Source: Mogibacterium kristiansenii
Lineage (GTDB): Bacteria; Bacillota; Clostridia; Peptostreptococcales; Anaerovoracaceae
Length of the DNA stretch: 64,000 nucleotides
Direction: 5' to 3'
Assembly: GCF_009695905.1 (NCBI RefSeq)
Contig: NZ_VUNA01000011.1
Span: 1-64,000 of the forward strand
In this document: positions 52,222 to 61,688 of the stretch, in pieces
How the letters are laid out: the number at the start of each line of letters is the position of its first letter
Position numbering within the stretch: the stretch's first letter is position 1
Program-made: the position numbers and the translations under genes
The notes under the pieces: model-generated
Database searches by the model: none
What the model was told of the DNA's origin: nothing
The model's input: the letters and a program-made list of their open reading frames with translations, nothing else

Positions 52222-52275
52222 GCCGTTCTCTCTCTATTCTATAATTTAAATTTTAATAAAAACAATAACATTCCT

Positions 52276-53082
52276 CTAAGGCAGCGGCATCCACCGGGAT
52301 GCGATTACGATTCCCAGAAAGACCGCCAGCAAAACTCCGGCCACCCCATCTCTTCGGCTAAAAACAATTTCCTTCATGCGGGTGCGTCCGACACCCCCAT
52401 GGTAGCACCGTGCCTCCATGGCCAGCGCCAAATCCTGTGCAATCCGAAAGGATCCCACGAACAGGGGAATCAGAATCGGTATCATGTTCTTCACCCGCTG
52501 AATCAGATTCCCGGATTCGAAGTCCGCCCCCCGGGCCTGCTGGGCCTTCATGATTTTATCCGTCTCCTCCAAGAGAGTCGGAATAAAACGCAGGGCGATG
52601 CTCATCATCAGTGCAATCTCGTGGCTGGGCAACCCGAACCGGTTAAACGGTTTCAGTAATTTCTCCAGACCGTCGGTGAGTTCCATGGGTTTGGTGGTCA
52701 GGGTCAGCATGGAGGTCCCGATAATCAGAAGGATCAGCCGCAGCGCCATAAAGCAGGACCGATACAGCCCTTCATAGGTGATGGTGAGAAATTTCCAATG
52801 CCACAGTACCGTTCCGTCGAACATGAACAGGTTCAGCAAAAAGGTCAGCAGAATGATGAAGACCACCGCCTTCAATCCCCTGAAAATAAATCGCACCGGC
52901 ACTTTTGAGATTCCGATGAGCACCCCCAGTGCCAGAATCACCAGGCCAAACCCCGCAAAGGAATTCACCAAAAAAAGCTCAATGATATACAGCAGGGTTC
53001 CCAGAATCTTCGTTCGGGCATCCAGCCGGTGAATCACCGACTGTTCCGGATAATATTGTCCTAACGTGATATCCCGAATCAT
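52276..53082 (-). CDS. ecfT: ECF transporter T component
   Basis: The membrane coupling subunit shared by many vitamin transporters. The 268-residue protein has about five to six helices and the two coupling motifs QARGAD and EARCYHG that touch the ATPases. Its start overlaps the ecfA2 stop by 4 bp. No S component is in the window, consistent with a group II system in which S subunits are encoded elsewhere. Confidence 0.92.
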   Translation of the reverse strand: MIRDITLGQYYPEQSVIHRLDARTKILGTLLYIIELFLVNSFAGFGLVILALGVLIGISKVPVRFIFRGLKAVVFIILLTFLLNLFMFDGTVLWHWKFLTITYEGLYRSCFMALRLILLIIGTSMLTLTTKPMELTDGLEKLLKPFNRFGLPSHEIALMMSIALRFIPTLLEETDKIMKAQQARGADFESGNLIQRVKNMIPILIPLFVGSFRIAQDLALAMEARCYHGGVGRTRMKEIVFSRRDGVAGVLLAVFLGIVIASRWMPLP

Positions 53083-53939
53083 TTCTTCCTGCCTTTCAGA
53101 TACCGGCAGATTTCCTTCGCCGCATCTTCAATACTCAACTGTGCCGTATCGATTCCCGGCATCCGATCCTTTAGCCGCTCCATAAATTCCGTGGCCGGGG
53201 GCAGCCCCAGGCCCATTTCCCAAAGCGGTTCTCCTCGAGAAAACACCTCCGCCGGCGTTCCGTTCATCACCAGCTTCCCCCGATTCATCACCAGCACCCG
53301 GTCCGCCAGCTCCGCAACATCTCCCATGTTATGAGAAACCAGCAGAATGGTCATGCGCTCCTTCCGATGTATCCTCCGAATCAACTCCAGAACATCCCGA
53401 TGGGCGGAAGGATCCAACCCGGCGGTGGGTTCGTCCAGAATCAGGATTTCCGGCTTCATGGCCAGCACTCCCGCAATGGCCACTCGCCGCTTCTGTCCCC
53501 CGGACAGTTCGAAAGGCGACCGTTCTTTCACTTCTTCGTAATCCAGTCCCGTCAGACGGATGGATTCCTCCACCACCCGGTCCAGTTTCTCGCCGGTCAT
53601 ACCGACCTGCTTCGGGCCAAAAGCCACGTCCTTGGCCACCGTTTCCTCGAACAGCTGGTATTCCGGATACTGAAATACCAATCCCACCTTCCGGCGCACT
53701 TCCGTCATCTTGGTGGACGGGTCGGTGATGCACACCTCCCCCACCGTGATTTTACCGGAGTCGGGACGGAGCAACCCGTTCAGCTGCTGCATCAACGTGG
53801 ATTTTCCGGAACCGGTGTGGCCGATCACCGCCGCAAACTCCCCCGGTTCCAACTGAAAGGAGACATTCTCCAGCGCCCGCGTCTCGTTGGGCAGTCCCTT
53901 CGAATATGTATATGTAAGATTCTCTACTGTAATTGACAT
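53079..53939 (-). CDS. ecfA2: ECF transporter ATPase A2
   Basis: A 286-residue ATPase with Walker A GHTGSGKST, Q-loop, signature LSGGQKRR and Walker B ILILDEPT. It pairs with EcfA1 and drives EcfT. It overlaps the ecfA1 gene by 16 bp and ecfT by 4 bp, so the three are co-translated. Confidence 0.92.
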   Translation of the reverse strand: MSITVENLTYTYSKGLPNETRALENVSFQLEPGEFAAVIGHTGSGKSTLMQQLNGLLRPDSGKITVGEVCITDPSTKMTEVRRKVGLVFQYPEYQLFEETVAKDVAFGPKQVGMTGEKLDRVVEESIRLTGLDYEEVKERSPFELSGGQKRRVAIAGVLAMKPEILILDEPTAGLDPSAHRDVLELIRRIHRKERMTILLVSHNMGDVAELADRVLVMNRGKLVMNGTPAEVFSRGEPLWEMGLGLPPATEFMERLKDRMPGIDTAQLSIEDAAKEICRYLKGRKK

Positions 53940-54772
53940 ATGGCCTCTATCAATTCCTCTTCGGTCTGCACCGAAGCATCCACCGGCAATCCCTGCCGGA
54001 TCAATTCTTCTCTCAGCGCAATGATGGCCGGCATTTCCAATCTGGCGCGCTGAATTCTCTCGCGATCTGCAAAAAAATCTCTCGGCGGCATATCGTCAGT
54101 GATCCGGCCGTCCTTCATGACAATCAGCCGGTCCGCCTGCATCGCCTCTTCCATAAAATGAGTGATGAGGATTACCGTGATTCCCGCTTCGTGCAAGCGA
54201 TGAATGATGTCCATCACCTGATGGCGCCCTTTGGGATCCAGCATGGCAGTAGGTTCATCGAACACAATGCACTTCGGCCGCATGGCGATGGCTCCCGCAA
54301 TGGCGATTCGCTGCTTCTGTCCTCCGGACAGCATGTGGGGCGCTTTCAGCCGCTGCTCATACATACCTACCGCTTGAAGGGCTTCGTCCACCCGCCGACG
54401 AATCTCCATCGGGTCCACCCCCAAATTCTCCGGGCCGAAAGCCACGTCGTCCTCCACCACGGAGGACACAATCTGATTGTCCGGATTCTGAAAAACCATT
54501 CCAACCGTGCTTCGGATATTCCAGATATGATCGTCTTCCCGGGTATTCATCCCTTCAATCCATACATCTCCCTCAGTGGGAAGGAGAAGGCCGTTCAAAT
54601 GCTTTGCCAAGGTGGACTTTCCGGAGCCGTTCATCCCCAGAACCGCCACGAATTCACCGGACGGCACCTCAAAAGTCACCCCGTCGACAGCACGAAAAGA
54701 CGTCGCCGGTCCTTCCGGGGATACTTTTCGGTATTCAAATGTCAGGTTCTCCACCCGGATAATCGGTTCCAT
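53924..54772 (-). CDS. ecfA1: ECF transporter ATPase A1
   Basis: A 282-residue ATPase with Walker A GMNGSGKST, signature LSGGQKQR and Walker B CIVFDEPT. GAGGAGG precedes the ATG at 54772; a longer frame would start inside the -10 box and is rejected. It is the first gene of the ecfA1-ecfA2-ecfT operon. Confidence 0.92.
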   Translation of the reverse strand: MEPIIRVENLTFEYRKVSPEGPATSFRAVDGVTFEVPSGEFVAVLGMNGSGKSTLAKHLNGLLLPTEGDVWIEGMNTREDDHIWNIRSTVGMVFQNPDNQIVSSVVEDDVAFGPENLGVDPMEIRRRVDEALQAVGMYEQRLKAPHMLSGGQKQRIAIAGAIAMRPKCIVFDEPTAMLDPKGRHQVMDIIHRLHEAGITVILITHFMEEAMQADRLIVMKDGRITDDMPPRDFFADRERIQRARLEMPAIIALREELIRQGLPVDASVQTEEELIEAICQLQ

Positions 54773-54797
54773 ATTTCCTCCTCGCATTAACCGGCTC

Positions 54798-54827
54798 ATT
54801 ATATCACAGATATTCCGTAGTGTTCAA
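54798..54827 (-). promoter_or_regulatory. Promoter of the ecf operon
   Basis: On the minus strand TTGAAC (54822-54827) and TATAAT (54798-54803) are separated by 18 bp, about 25 bp before the ecfA1 start. No riboswitch is apparent in the short leader. Confidence 0.8.
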
Positions 54828-54873
54828 GAAAAGCACCTTTTCGACAAGGGATTCCCAACTTCCATCATACAAC

Positions 54874-54901
54874 AAAGAGCCGGAGCAAGCTCCGACTCTT
54901 T
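54874..54901 (-). terminator. Terminator of the ppx-ppk1 transcript
   Basis: AAAGAG-CGGAGC pairs with GCTCCG-CTCTTT, with TTGTTG on the minus strand. It lies about 200 bp past the ppk1 stop. Confidence 0.75.
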
Positions 54902-55106
54902 GACTTCAGATCAAACGACCTTTCTGTTTGCAGGAATCCCCTTTCCCGACTATCGATTCTATATTATCCCCTTTTACGACTCGATGGTAATATTATATTC
55001 ATCCCATGATGGGATGTCAATAATCCTTTTGTATTTAATTACAAACTTTTACGGTATTTTTGATTGTTTTAATGAAAGTGCAATTGGGGCCCCCGCAGTT
55101 CCCATA
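54902..55106. other. AT-rich region between ppk1 and its terminator
   Basis: No gene is seen. A small palindrome (CATCCCAT/ATGGGATG near 55005-55022) is the only structure. The region may be a long 3' untranslated segment of ppk1. Confidence 0.3.
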
Positions 55107-57245
55107 TTATTTTCCCCAGTGGATGATGCGCTGCCACAGGTTTTTCTGCGGCTCTTTCTTTTCCTCGCCGCCTTCTGTCTTGCGTCGGGATTCCTCTGCC
55201 AGCTTCATCTGCTCCTCCTGGCTGTTCACACCGTCCTCACCAATCACCGGCTCGTACTTACACTCCGGCAGCAGCTTCATGGCCTTCGTATTGTCGGACC
55301 ACTGAAGATGGATGACTTCCCATATTTTTGCCCGAACGTTCGGATCCAGAATCGGACATCCCACTTCCACTCTTCGGCGAGTATTTCGTGTCATAAAGTC
55401 CGCCGAGGCGATGTACATCTTTTCCGTCGAACCCTTTCCAAAAACATAAATCCGTGAATGCTCCAGATACCGGCCCACGATGCTTCGAACCTCGATGTTC
55501 TCCGTCTCCCCCGGAATGCCCGGAACCAGGCAGCAGATACCGCGCACCATCATGTGAATCTTCACGCCGGCGCAGGAAGCGTCCCGCAGTTTTTCGATGA
55601 TGCGGCGATCCGTCAGGGAATTCAGCTTGAAGAACAGGTATCCCTCCGGGCCTTTCTGCATCTCCCGCTCGATTCCCGCAATGACTTTCTCCTGCAGCTC
55701 TAACGGTGCCACCAGCAGGTGATCGTACCTTCCCTCCAGGTTTCCGATTCCCATGTTCCGGAAAAACAACGCCGCATCCTCTCCGATTCCCGGGTCGGCG
55801 GTCATCAGGGAAAAGTCCGTGTACAGCTTGGAGGTGGTTTCGTTATAATTGCCGGTTCCGATCTGGGTGTACCGACGAAGGGTCCCCCCCTCATTTCGGG
55901 TAATCAGGCACAGCTTGGAGTGCACCTTGAAATTGGCCATGCCGTACATGATGGTGCATCCGGATTTTTCAAATTCCTTGGACCAGTCAATGTTGTTCTG
56001 CTCATCGAAACGAGCGCGGAGTTCGATCAATACCGTGACCTTCTTGCCGTTTTCGGCCGCCCGGCACAGGTATTTGACCAACTTGCTTTTACCCGCCAAT
56101 CGGTAAATGGTAATCTGGATGGAACGGACATCCGGATCCGATGCCGATTCCTCTAGAAGGCGCAGGAACGGCTTCATGCTTTCGTACGGATAGGACAGCA
56201 GACGATCCTGCTTACGAATCCGATCAAACATGGATTCTTTTCCGGCAAGTTCCCCCGGAGTTTTCGGAGTGTACGGCTCAAAAAGCATCTCCTTCTTCTG
56301 CTCCGGGTTCAGCTTGTTTTCCAGCCTGTAGGCATACTTCATCTGCAACGGACCGCCGGTATAGAAAATCTGACTGTCGCTGAGGCGCAGGCGGCTCTGC
56401 AGGAACTTCAGCATTTTCGAGCTCGGATGGTCGGTCATTTCCAGGCGAAGAGGGGCCAAGCGGCGCCGATCCTTCAGCAGCTTCTGCATGACTTTTCTGA
56501 AATCTTCATTTTTCTCGCAGTCCTCATCTTCTGCGTGGATATCCGCATTTCGGGTGATGCAGATTTGAATCTTTTCTTCCACCGTGTAGGTGTCAAAGAC
56601 CACGTCCGCCAGTTCTAAAAGCAGGTCTTCCATGCCGATGTACCGAACCCCCGGACCCGGCAGGTACAGAATCTGCGGCAGGTCCACCGGCACCGGCAAG
56701 AAGGCAAAGTATTCTTCGCCCTTCTTTTTCCGCAATCGCACGCAGATTTCAACGCCCTTGTTGCTGAGGTGCGGGAAAGGATGCTGGGGATCCACCAGCA
56801 TCGGGGAAAGCATCGGCAAGATGGAATTGCTGAAGTAGTTCTCCACGTATTCCTGTTCGGAGGCGGTCATTTCTTCATACTTCAGACGGAAAACGCCTTT
56901 GATTCGGAATTCCTTCTCCAGTTCCTGATAGATGGCATCTCGCTGTGCGTACAGAATCCGTACCCGGTCGTAGATCTTTGTCAGCTGCTCCTCCGCGGTC
57001 TCTCCGGTTTTATCATCGGTGTATTTCTTTCCCAGCGGCAGCATATCGATCAGGCTGCCCACCCGGACCATAAAGAATTCGTCCAGATTAGACGTAAAAA
57101 TCGATAGGAAGCGGAGCCGTTCCAGCAACGGATTGCTCGAATCCTTTGCCTGGCGCATGCATCGCTCGTTGAACTGAAGCCAGGACAGTTCCCGGTTCTG
57201 CATGTATCTTCCGCTTTCATGGTCTTCCTGCGTACAACTTAACAT
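55107..57245 (-). CDS. ppk1: Polyphosphate kinase 1
   Basis: Builds and degrades polyphosphate from ATP. The 712-residue protein shows all four Ppk domains; the phospho-His is His442 in FKVHSK, with His596 in EHSRIY as second catalytic His. It ends in a charged tail rich in Glu and Lys. It starts 14 bp after the ppx stop, so synthesis and breakdown are co-expressed. Confidence 0.95.
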   Translation of the reverse strand: MLSCTQEDHESGRYMQNRELSWLQFNERCMRQAKDSSNPLLERLRFLSIFTSNLDEFFMVRVGSLIDMLPLGKKYTDDKTGETAEEQLTKIYDRVRILYAQRDAIYQELEKEFRIKGVFRLKYEEMTASEQEYVENYFSNSILPMLSPMLVDPQHPFPHLSNKGVEICVRLRKKKGEEYFAFLPVPVDLPQILYLPGPGVRYIGMEDLLLELADVVFDTYTVEEKIQICITRNADIHAEDEDCEKNEDFRKVMQKLLKDRRRLAPLRLEMTDHPSSKMLKFLQSRLRLSDSQIFYTGGPLQMKYAYRLENKLNPEQKKEMLFEPYTPKTPGELAGKESMFDRIRKQDRLLSYPYESMKPFLRLLEESASDPDVRSIQITIYRLAGKSKLVKYLCRAAENGKKVTVLIELRARFDEQNNIDWSKEFEKSGCTIMYGMANFKVHSKLCLITRNEGGTLRRYTQIGTGNYNETTSKLYTDFSLMTADPGIGEDAALFFRNMGIGNLEGRYDHLLVAPLELQEKVIAGIEREMQKGPEGYLFFKLNSLTDRRIIEKLRDASCAGVKIHMMVRGICCLVPGIPGETENIEVRSIVGRYLEHSRIYVFGKGSTEKMYIASADFMTRNTRRRVEVGCPILDPNVRAKIWEVIHLQWSDNTKAMKLLPECKYEPVIGEDGVNSQEEQMKLAEESRRKTEGGEEKKEPQKNLWQRIIHWGK

Positions 57246-57259
57246 TTTACTCTATCCCC

Positions 57260-58198
57260 CTATTTTGCAGTTTCCTCTTCTAATTTTGGTTTGTTTTCCT
57301 TTTTCTTCAGGATTTCTTCCATCAGGAAACCCTCTCGGACGCCGTATTCCACAGTAACGATTTCTTTTACCCCGAAAACATCGGCTGCCGCATTCAGCGC
57401 CGCCATTCCCGGAAGCAAAGTGTGTATCCGCTCCGGTGCGGACCGAAGAATCAGGTCCGAGAACTGGGACGGATTCTCTTTGTAGAAATCCAGCATCTTC
57501 TGTAAATACTTTCGGCCATACTTTCCGTCATGCACAGCTTCCGGATATTTCCGCTGAAGCACCTTCACAAAAGCTCGGCCGGCGCCGCCTTCCACGCAGA
57601 GAGGCAGGTGGTAGCTGCGCTTCGGAAGTTGGATTTTCTCGAAATGCTTCCGCATGAGACGGTCGATTTCCTTAAGTTCTTTCGGCTCCGGAATGATTTC
57701 CTTTACGTATTTCCGATACAGGTTCAGAGATCCCCACGGGATAGAGGTGGTGAGCTGCGCTTCGTCATTTCGGAAGGCCACCACTTCGCTGCTTCCGCCG
57801 CCCACATCAATCATGATGCCCTCGTCCATGGAAATCTGTTGACGCAGCCCGGCAAAACCGTAGCTCGCTTCCTGCTGTCCGCTCAGCACTTTCACCGGGA
57901 AACCGGTTTCCTTCTCAATCTCGACCAGAACCTCTTCCGTGTTGATGATGTTCCGAAGTGGTGCCGTGGCAAACACGCCGATTTCATCCAAACTGAACTG
58001 GTCGGTAACCGTCTTCAATTCCATCAGCGATTCTATCGCCACCTGAACGCCTCTCTTGCGCATTTCATGGTCCTTATTGATGTATCCGGCCAGCCCGGCG
58101 GTAATCTTCTTGTTCAGCACCCGGCGAATGGATGTTCCATCGTAATCGAACACCACCAGCCGAATCGTATTTGATCCAATATCTATAACTCCGTACAT
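57260..58198 (-). CDS. ppx: Exopolyphosphatase (Ppx/GppA family)
   Basis: Removes terminal phosphate from polyphosphate or pppGpp. The 312-residue protein has the ASKHA phosphate motifs DIGSNTIRL at 6-14 and DVGGGSSE near 142-149. The short length matches the two-domain type without the C-terminal HD part of E. coli Ppx. It is the first gene of the ppx-ppk1 operon. Confidence 0.9.
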   Translation of the reverse strand: MYGVIDIGSNTIRLVVFDYDGTSIRRVLNKKITAGLAGYINKDHEMRKRGVQVAIESLMELKTVTDQFSLDEIGVFATAPLRNIINTEEVLVEIEKETGFPVKVLSGQQEASYGFAGLRQQISMDEGIMIDVGGGSSEVVAFRNDEAQLTTSIPWGSLNLYRKYVKEIIPEPKELKEIDRLMRKHFEKIQLPKRSYHLPLCVEGGAGRAFVKVLQRKYPEAVHDGKYGRKYLQKMLDFYKENPSQFSDLILRSAPERIHTLLPGMAALNAAADVFGVKEIVTVEYGVREGFLMEEILKKKENKPKLEEETAK

Positions 58199-58297
58199 AC
58201 TTCTCTCCTTTTATATAAAAAGGATACGCCCGCAATGTAATATTCACTATCAAATAAACGTAAAGAACAGGTAAAACGAGTGCGAAACCGGCCTCAG

Positions 58298-58714
58298 ACC
58301 CGGGAATCGGAGCCGGTGTTGGCGCCTCTAAGCGGTGACATAAGCCTTTGCCGACTGCACGACGCCAACTCGGCCGGCCGCTTCCCGGGCTCCCCCTCGT
58401 ATTGTTGGCGCCCCTATACGGTGACATAAGCCTTTGCCGCCTGCATGGCGCCAACTCGGCCGGCCTCCTCTCGGGCTCCCCCTCATATTGTTGGCGCCCC
58501 TTAGCGGTGACATAAGCCTTTGCCGACTGCACGGCGCCAACTCGGCCGGCCGCCTCTCGGGCTCCGCCTCATATTGTTGGCGCCACTATACGGTGACATA
58601 AGCCTTTGCCACCTGCACGGCGCCAACTCGGCCGGCCGCCTCTCGGGCTTCCCACCAAATTGTTGGCGCCTCTAAACGGTGACATAAGCCTTTGCCGACT
58701 GCATGGCGCCAACT
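58298..58714. repeat. Tandem array of 86-bp palindromic units (array 2)
   Basis: Five copies of TTGGCGCC start at 58319, 58405, 58491, 58577 and 58663, exactly 86 bp apart. Each is followed by a linker with ATAAGCCTTTGC and then GGCGCCAA, and a 36-nt GC-rich segment leads to the next. The 50-nt block from arm to arm has the same length as in array 1, and the ATAAG core starts at the same offset (21 nt). Stem and interior sequences are unrelated to array 1. Function unknown. Confidence 0.95.
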
Positions 58715-58737
58715 CTAATCTACCCGGCGGTCGCGGG

Positions 58738-58784
58738 GAAATTGACGACAGAACCTCGGGGGAGAGCGTTCCGTCGTCAATTTC
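58738..58784. other. Long hairpin beside array 2
   Basis: GAAATTGACGAC and GTCGTCAATTTC pair perfectly; the inner GAAC/GTTC extends the stem. No T run follows. It could be a structural boundary of the array. Confidence 0.6.
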
Positions 58785-58851
58785 TTCCGATTTCCCGAAA
58801 GCCGCCCATATTAGAGAGGCCTTCTGGAATATTCGTGAAGGCCCAAGAGAG

Positions 58852-58886
58852 AAGGGCGCCGGATGAATTCCTCATCCGGCGCCCTT
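58852..58886. terminator. Terminator after trxA
   Basis: AAGGGCGCCGGATGA pairs with TCATCCGGCGCCCTT around five bases, with T residues on the plus side and a weaker tract on the minus side. It lies past the trxA stop. Confidence 0.85.
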
Positions 58887-58963
58887 TTCGTTTCTTTTCA
58901 TTTCTTTTCATTTTTTACCGGCCTCTACTCCGGCGAAATACTTACTTCATCTTCGGATTCTCT

Positions 58964-59272
58964 CTATCCAAGAATCTTGTCCAGTTCTCTTCTCTGAGTC
59001 AAACCCACTTCTTTGTAAGTCACTTCTCCGCCCTTTACAATCATCAGGGTCGGGATGCTCATTACACCGTACTCGATTGCCAGGTCCCGCTGTTCATCGA
59101 TGTTGAGCTTGCACACCTTTACATCGTCACGATCATTGGCCAGCTCCTCCAGAACCGGTCCCTGCATCTTGCACGGTCCGCACCAGTCAGCATAGAAATC
59201 AACCAAAACTGTTTTATCTGACTGAAGCACCTCCTGTGCGAAATTTTCCTTTGTAAGATTCAAAATAGCCAT
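58964..59272 (-). CDS. trxA: Thioredoxin
   Basis: A 102-residue thioredoxin with the WCGPC active site at residues 30-34 and the cis-Pro in SIPT. AAGGAGG lies nine bases before the ATG at 59272; a frame open 25 codons further upstream is not supported. It is a single gene between array 2 and the rnf operon. Confidence 0.95.
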   Translation of the reverse strand: MAILNLTKENFAQEVLQSDKTVLVDFYADWCGPCKMQGPVLEELANDRDDVKVCKLNIDEQRDLAIEYGVMSIPTLMIVKGGEVTYKEVGLTQRRELDKILG

Positions 59273-59391
59273 ATCACTAACCTCCTTGTGGTCCCTAGTA
59301 TCGAAATTATACCTTAATTCCGGACAATGTTCAAGGTCTCTACCCATATATTTAAAGAGACAACAAATTCAAGCGGGGATGCATATGAAAA

Positions 59392-59426
59392 AACCCATTA
59401 GACGCGTCATGCACATCTAATGGGTT
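59392..59426 (-). terminator. Terminator of the rnf operon
   Basis: AACCCATTAGA pairs with TCTAATGGGTT, followed by TTTTTTC on the minus strand, 45 bp after the rnfB stop. Confidence 0.9.
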
Positions 59427-59469
59427 CTGTTTCTTAATCCCGAAAAATCGGAGGGCGTGACTTCAGACC

Positions 59470-60378
59470 TTATGCCTGCGGAGCTTCCGCTGCTTCCTTT
59501 GCAGCTTTTGCAGCAGCAACCTTTGCTGCCTTCTCCGCTGCTTCCTTTTCGTTCATTTTGATTGCTACTTTTGCATGCTTCAGGCTGAAGCTGTTGATTG
59601 CGCCGGTCGGGCACACTCTCATGCACATACCGCAGTTCTTGCACTTCTCCGGATCGATGCTTGCCAGATTGTCCTCAACGGTGATGGCATCAAACTTGCA
59701 GACCTTTGCACACTTACCGCATCCGATACATCCGTTGGAGCAGTTCTTTCTGGTGAGAGCACCCTTGTCCTTGGAGGAGCAGAGTACGTTTACCTGCTGT
59801 TTTTCCGGTACCAGATGGATGATGTGCTGCGGGCATTCCTTTACGCACTTGCCGCAGGCAACGCAGTTGTCTCTGTTCACAATGGCAACTCCGTCGATTA
59901 CGCCGATTGCGTTGAAATCACATACTGCCGCACAGTCTCCCAGTCCGATACAACCGAACTGGCACTGTCCGTTTCCGCTGAAATAGGTCTTTGCAGCCTT
60001 ACAGGACATCAGGCCCTGATATTCTGCAATCTTTCCGGTTGCGTCGCAGGAACCGTTACAAGTTACTCTTGCTACCTGCTTCTCGCCGGCACCGGCATTT
60101 CTGCCCAGCAGTTCTGCAATCTGCTCTGCACATGCAGCTCCGCCAACGGTACATGCAGAACAGCTCTGATTTTCGTCTGTAACTACTGCATTTGCATAGT
60201 CATCACAACCTGCAAATCCGCATCCACCGCAGTTTGCACCCGGCAGAATCGCTCTTACCTGTGTGACACGCTCATCTACTTTTACGTAGAATGCTTTGGA
60301 TGCAATGGTCAGAAGAAGTGCTGCGATGAAACCGGCAACTACAACAATAACGACTGGTGTTAAAATTGCACTACTCAT
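59470..60378 (-). CDS. rnfB: Rnf complex subunit B (ferredoxin-binding)
   Basis: Accepts electrons from reduced ferredoxin in the Rnf ion pump. The 302-residue protein has an N-terminal membrane anchor, an Fe-S domain starting CGGCGFAGC near residue 50, and several 4Fe-4S ferredoxin motifs ([35 protein letters not shown]). The end is an Ala/Lys/Glu-rich tail of about 30 residues. It lies 12 bp after rnfA and ends the operon. Confidence 0.95.
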   Translation of the reverse strand: MSSAILTPVVIVVVAGFIAALLLTIASKAFYVKVDERVTQVRAILPGANCGGCGFAGCDDYANAVVTDENQSCSACTVGGAACAEQIAELLGRNAGAGEKQVARVTCNGSCDATGKIAEYQGLMSCKAAKTYFSGNGQCQFGCIGLGDCAAVCDFNAIGVIDGVAIVNRDNCVACGKCVKECPQHIIHLVPEKQQVNVLCSSKDKGALTRKNCSNGCIGCGKCAKVCKFDAITVEDNLASIDPEKCKNCGMCMRVCPTGAINSFSLKHAKVAIKMNEKEAAEKAAKVAAAKAAKEAAEAPQA

Positions 60379-60390
60379 TCTGCCGCCCCC

Positions 60391-60972
60391 TTACTGGAAT
60401 AATCCCGAGAAGCCCATGAAGGACAGGGACAGGATGGTTGCACTTACGAGAACCATCGGCACACCCTTGAAAGCAGCCGGTACGCCGCTCTCATCCCAGA
60501 GCTTTTCTTCACGTACACCTGCGAACAGAACCATGGCTAATCCGTAACCAACGCCTGCACCCAGTGCGTATACGATAGACTGAATAAACGTATAATCATA
60601 GTTGATTGCATTGATGGTCGCACCCAGGATCGCACAGTTGGTGGTGATCAGAGGAAGGAAGATACCCAGCGCCTTCTGAAGTGCCGGCATGAACTTCTTC
60701 ATGAACATCTCTACGAACTGTACCAGAGCTGCGATGACCAGAATGAATACAACTGTCTGCAGATATCCGATATCGAACTTGTTCAGTACCTGCTGAATCG
60801 GCCATGTAACCAGTTCAGCAAGAACCATTACGAAGATAACGGCGCCACTCATACCTACAGCGGAATCCATCTTGTTGGATACACCCAGGAACGAGCAGAT
60901 ACCCAGGAACTGAGACAACAGGAAGTTGTTGACCAGTACGATCGACATAAAGATAATAATCAGATTAACCAT
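60391..60972 (-). CDS. rnfA: Rnf complex subunit A
   Basis: A 193-residue membrane protein with six helices, typical of RnfA, which with RnfE binds a membrane Fe-S cluster between FLGICSFLG and TNCAILG regions. Its start shares one base with the rnfE stop (TAATG). Confidence 0.95.
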   Translation of the reverse strand: MVNLIIIFMSIVLVNNFLLSQFLGICSFLGVSNKMDSAVGMSGAVIFVMVLAELVTWPIQQVLNKFDIGYLQTVVFILVIAALVQFVEMFMKKFMPALQKALGIFLPLITTNCAILGATINAINYDYTFIQSIVYALGAGVGYGLAMVLFAGVREEKLWDESGVPAAFKGVPMVLVSATILSLSFMGFSGLFQ

Positions 60973-61688
60973 TATGCTTCAGCTCCTTTCTGGACAGGTG
61001 CCGCTGCTGCGACTTCGTCCTTTACTTCTGCCAAGTTGCAGGAATTGTACATCGGGCATCCGCCACAGCTGAAGGACTGTTTCTTCAGTGCTTTGCCCTT
61101 TGTAGCCAGGTTCAGCATTGCAATCAGGAATCCGTATACGAAGAATCCGCCCGGAGCCAGATTGAAGAATCCGATTGGTGTGAACCAGGAACCGAATACG
61201 GTGTAGCCCAAGAGAGTTCCGGCACCCAGAAGTTCTCTGATGGCACCCATCAGGCCCAGTGTCAGAGTGAATCCAAGACCCATTCCAACACCGTCCAGTG
61301 CGGAATCGATGATGTTGTTCTTGTTTGCGAATGCTTCCGCTCTTCCCAGGATGATACAGTTAACTACGATCAGCGGCAAGAACAGTCCCAGAGACTGATA
61401 CAGGGACGGTACATATGCCTGAAGTACGAACTGTACCAATGTTACGAATCCGGCAATAACTACGATGTAGCAAGGGATTCTTACCTTATCCGGAATAACC
61501 TTCCGAAGAAGGGAAATTACGATGTTCGAGCAGATCAGTACTGCTGTTGCGGAGAGACCCATTCCCAGACCATTGGACAGGGAAGAAGATGTTGCCAGCG
61601 TCGGGCAGGTACCGATCAGAAGTACCAGTACCGGGTTCTCCTTAATAATTCCATTTGTCAATATGGAAAGTTTGCTCTTTTTTGCCAT
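60972..61688 (-). CDS. rnfE: Rnf complex subunit E
   Basis: A 238-residue homologue of RnfA with six helices and conserved Cys in GTCPTLA and VNCIILG. A C-terminal soluble extension carries CGGCPMYNSC, a Cys cluster seen in clostridial forms. Overlaps rnfG and rnfA by one base each. Confidence 0.95.
   Translation of the reverse strand: MAKKSKLSILTNGIIKENPVLVLLIGTCPTLATSSSLSNGLGMGLSATAVLICSNIVISLLRKVIPDKVRIPCYIVVIAGFVTLVQFVLQAYVPSLYQSLGLFLPLIVVNCIILGRAEAFANKNNIIDSALDGVGMGLGFTLTLGLMGAIRELLGAGTLLGYTVFGSWFTPIGFFNLAPGGFFVYGFLIAMLNLATKGKALKKQSFSCGGCPMYNSCNLAEVKDEVAAAAPVQKGAEA

Noticed and set aside
54773-54873. Vitamin riboswitch in the ecf leader
   Set aside because: The TATAAT box is only about 25 bp from the start codon, leaving no room for an aptamer.
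58298-58714. Integron-like attC series
   Set aside because: No integrase gene and no cassettes between the units.
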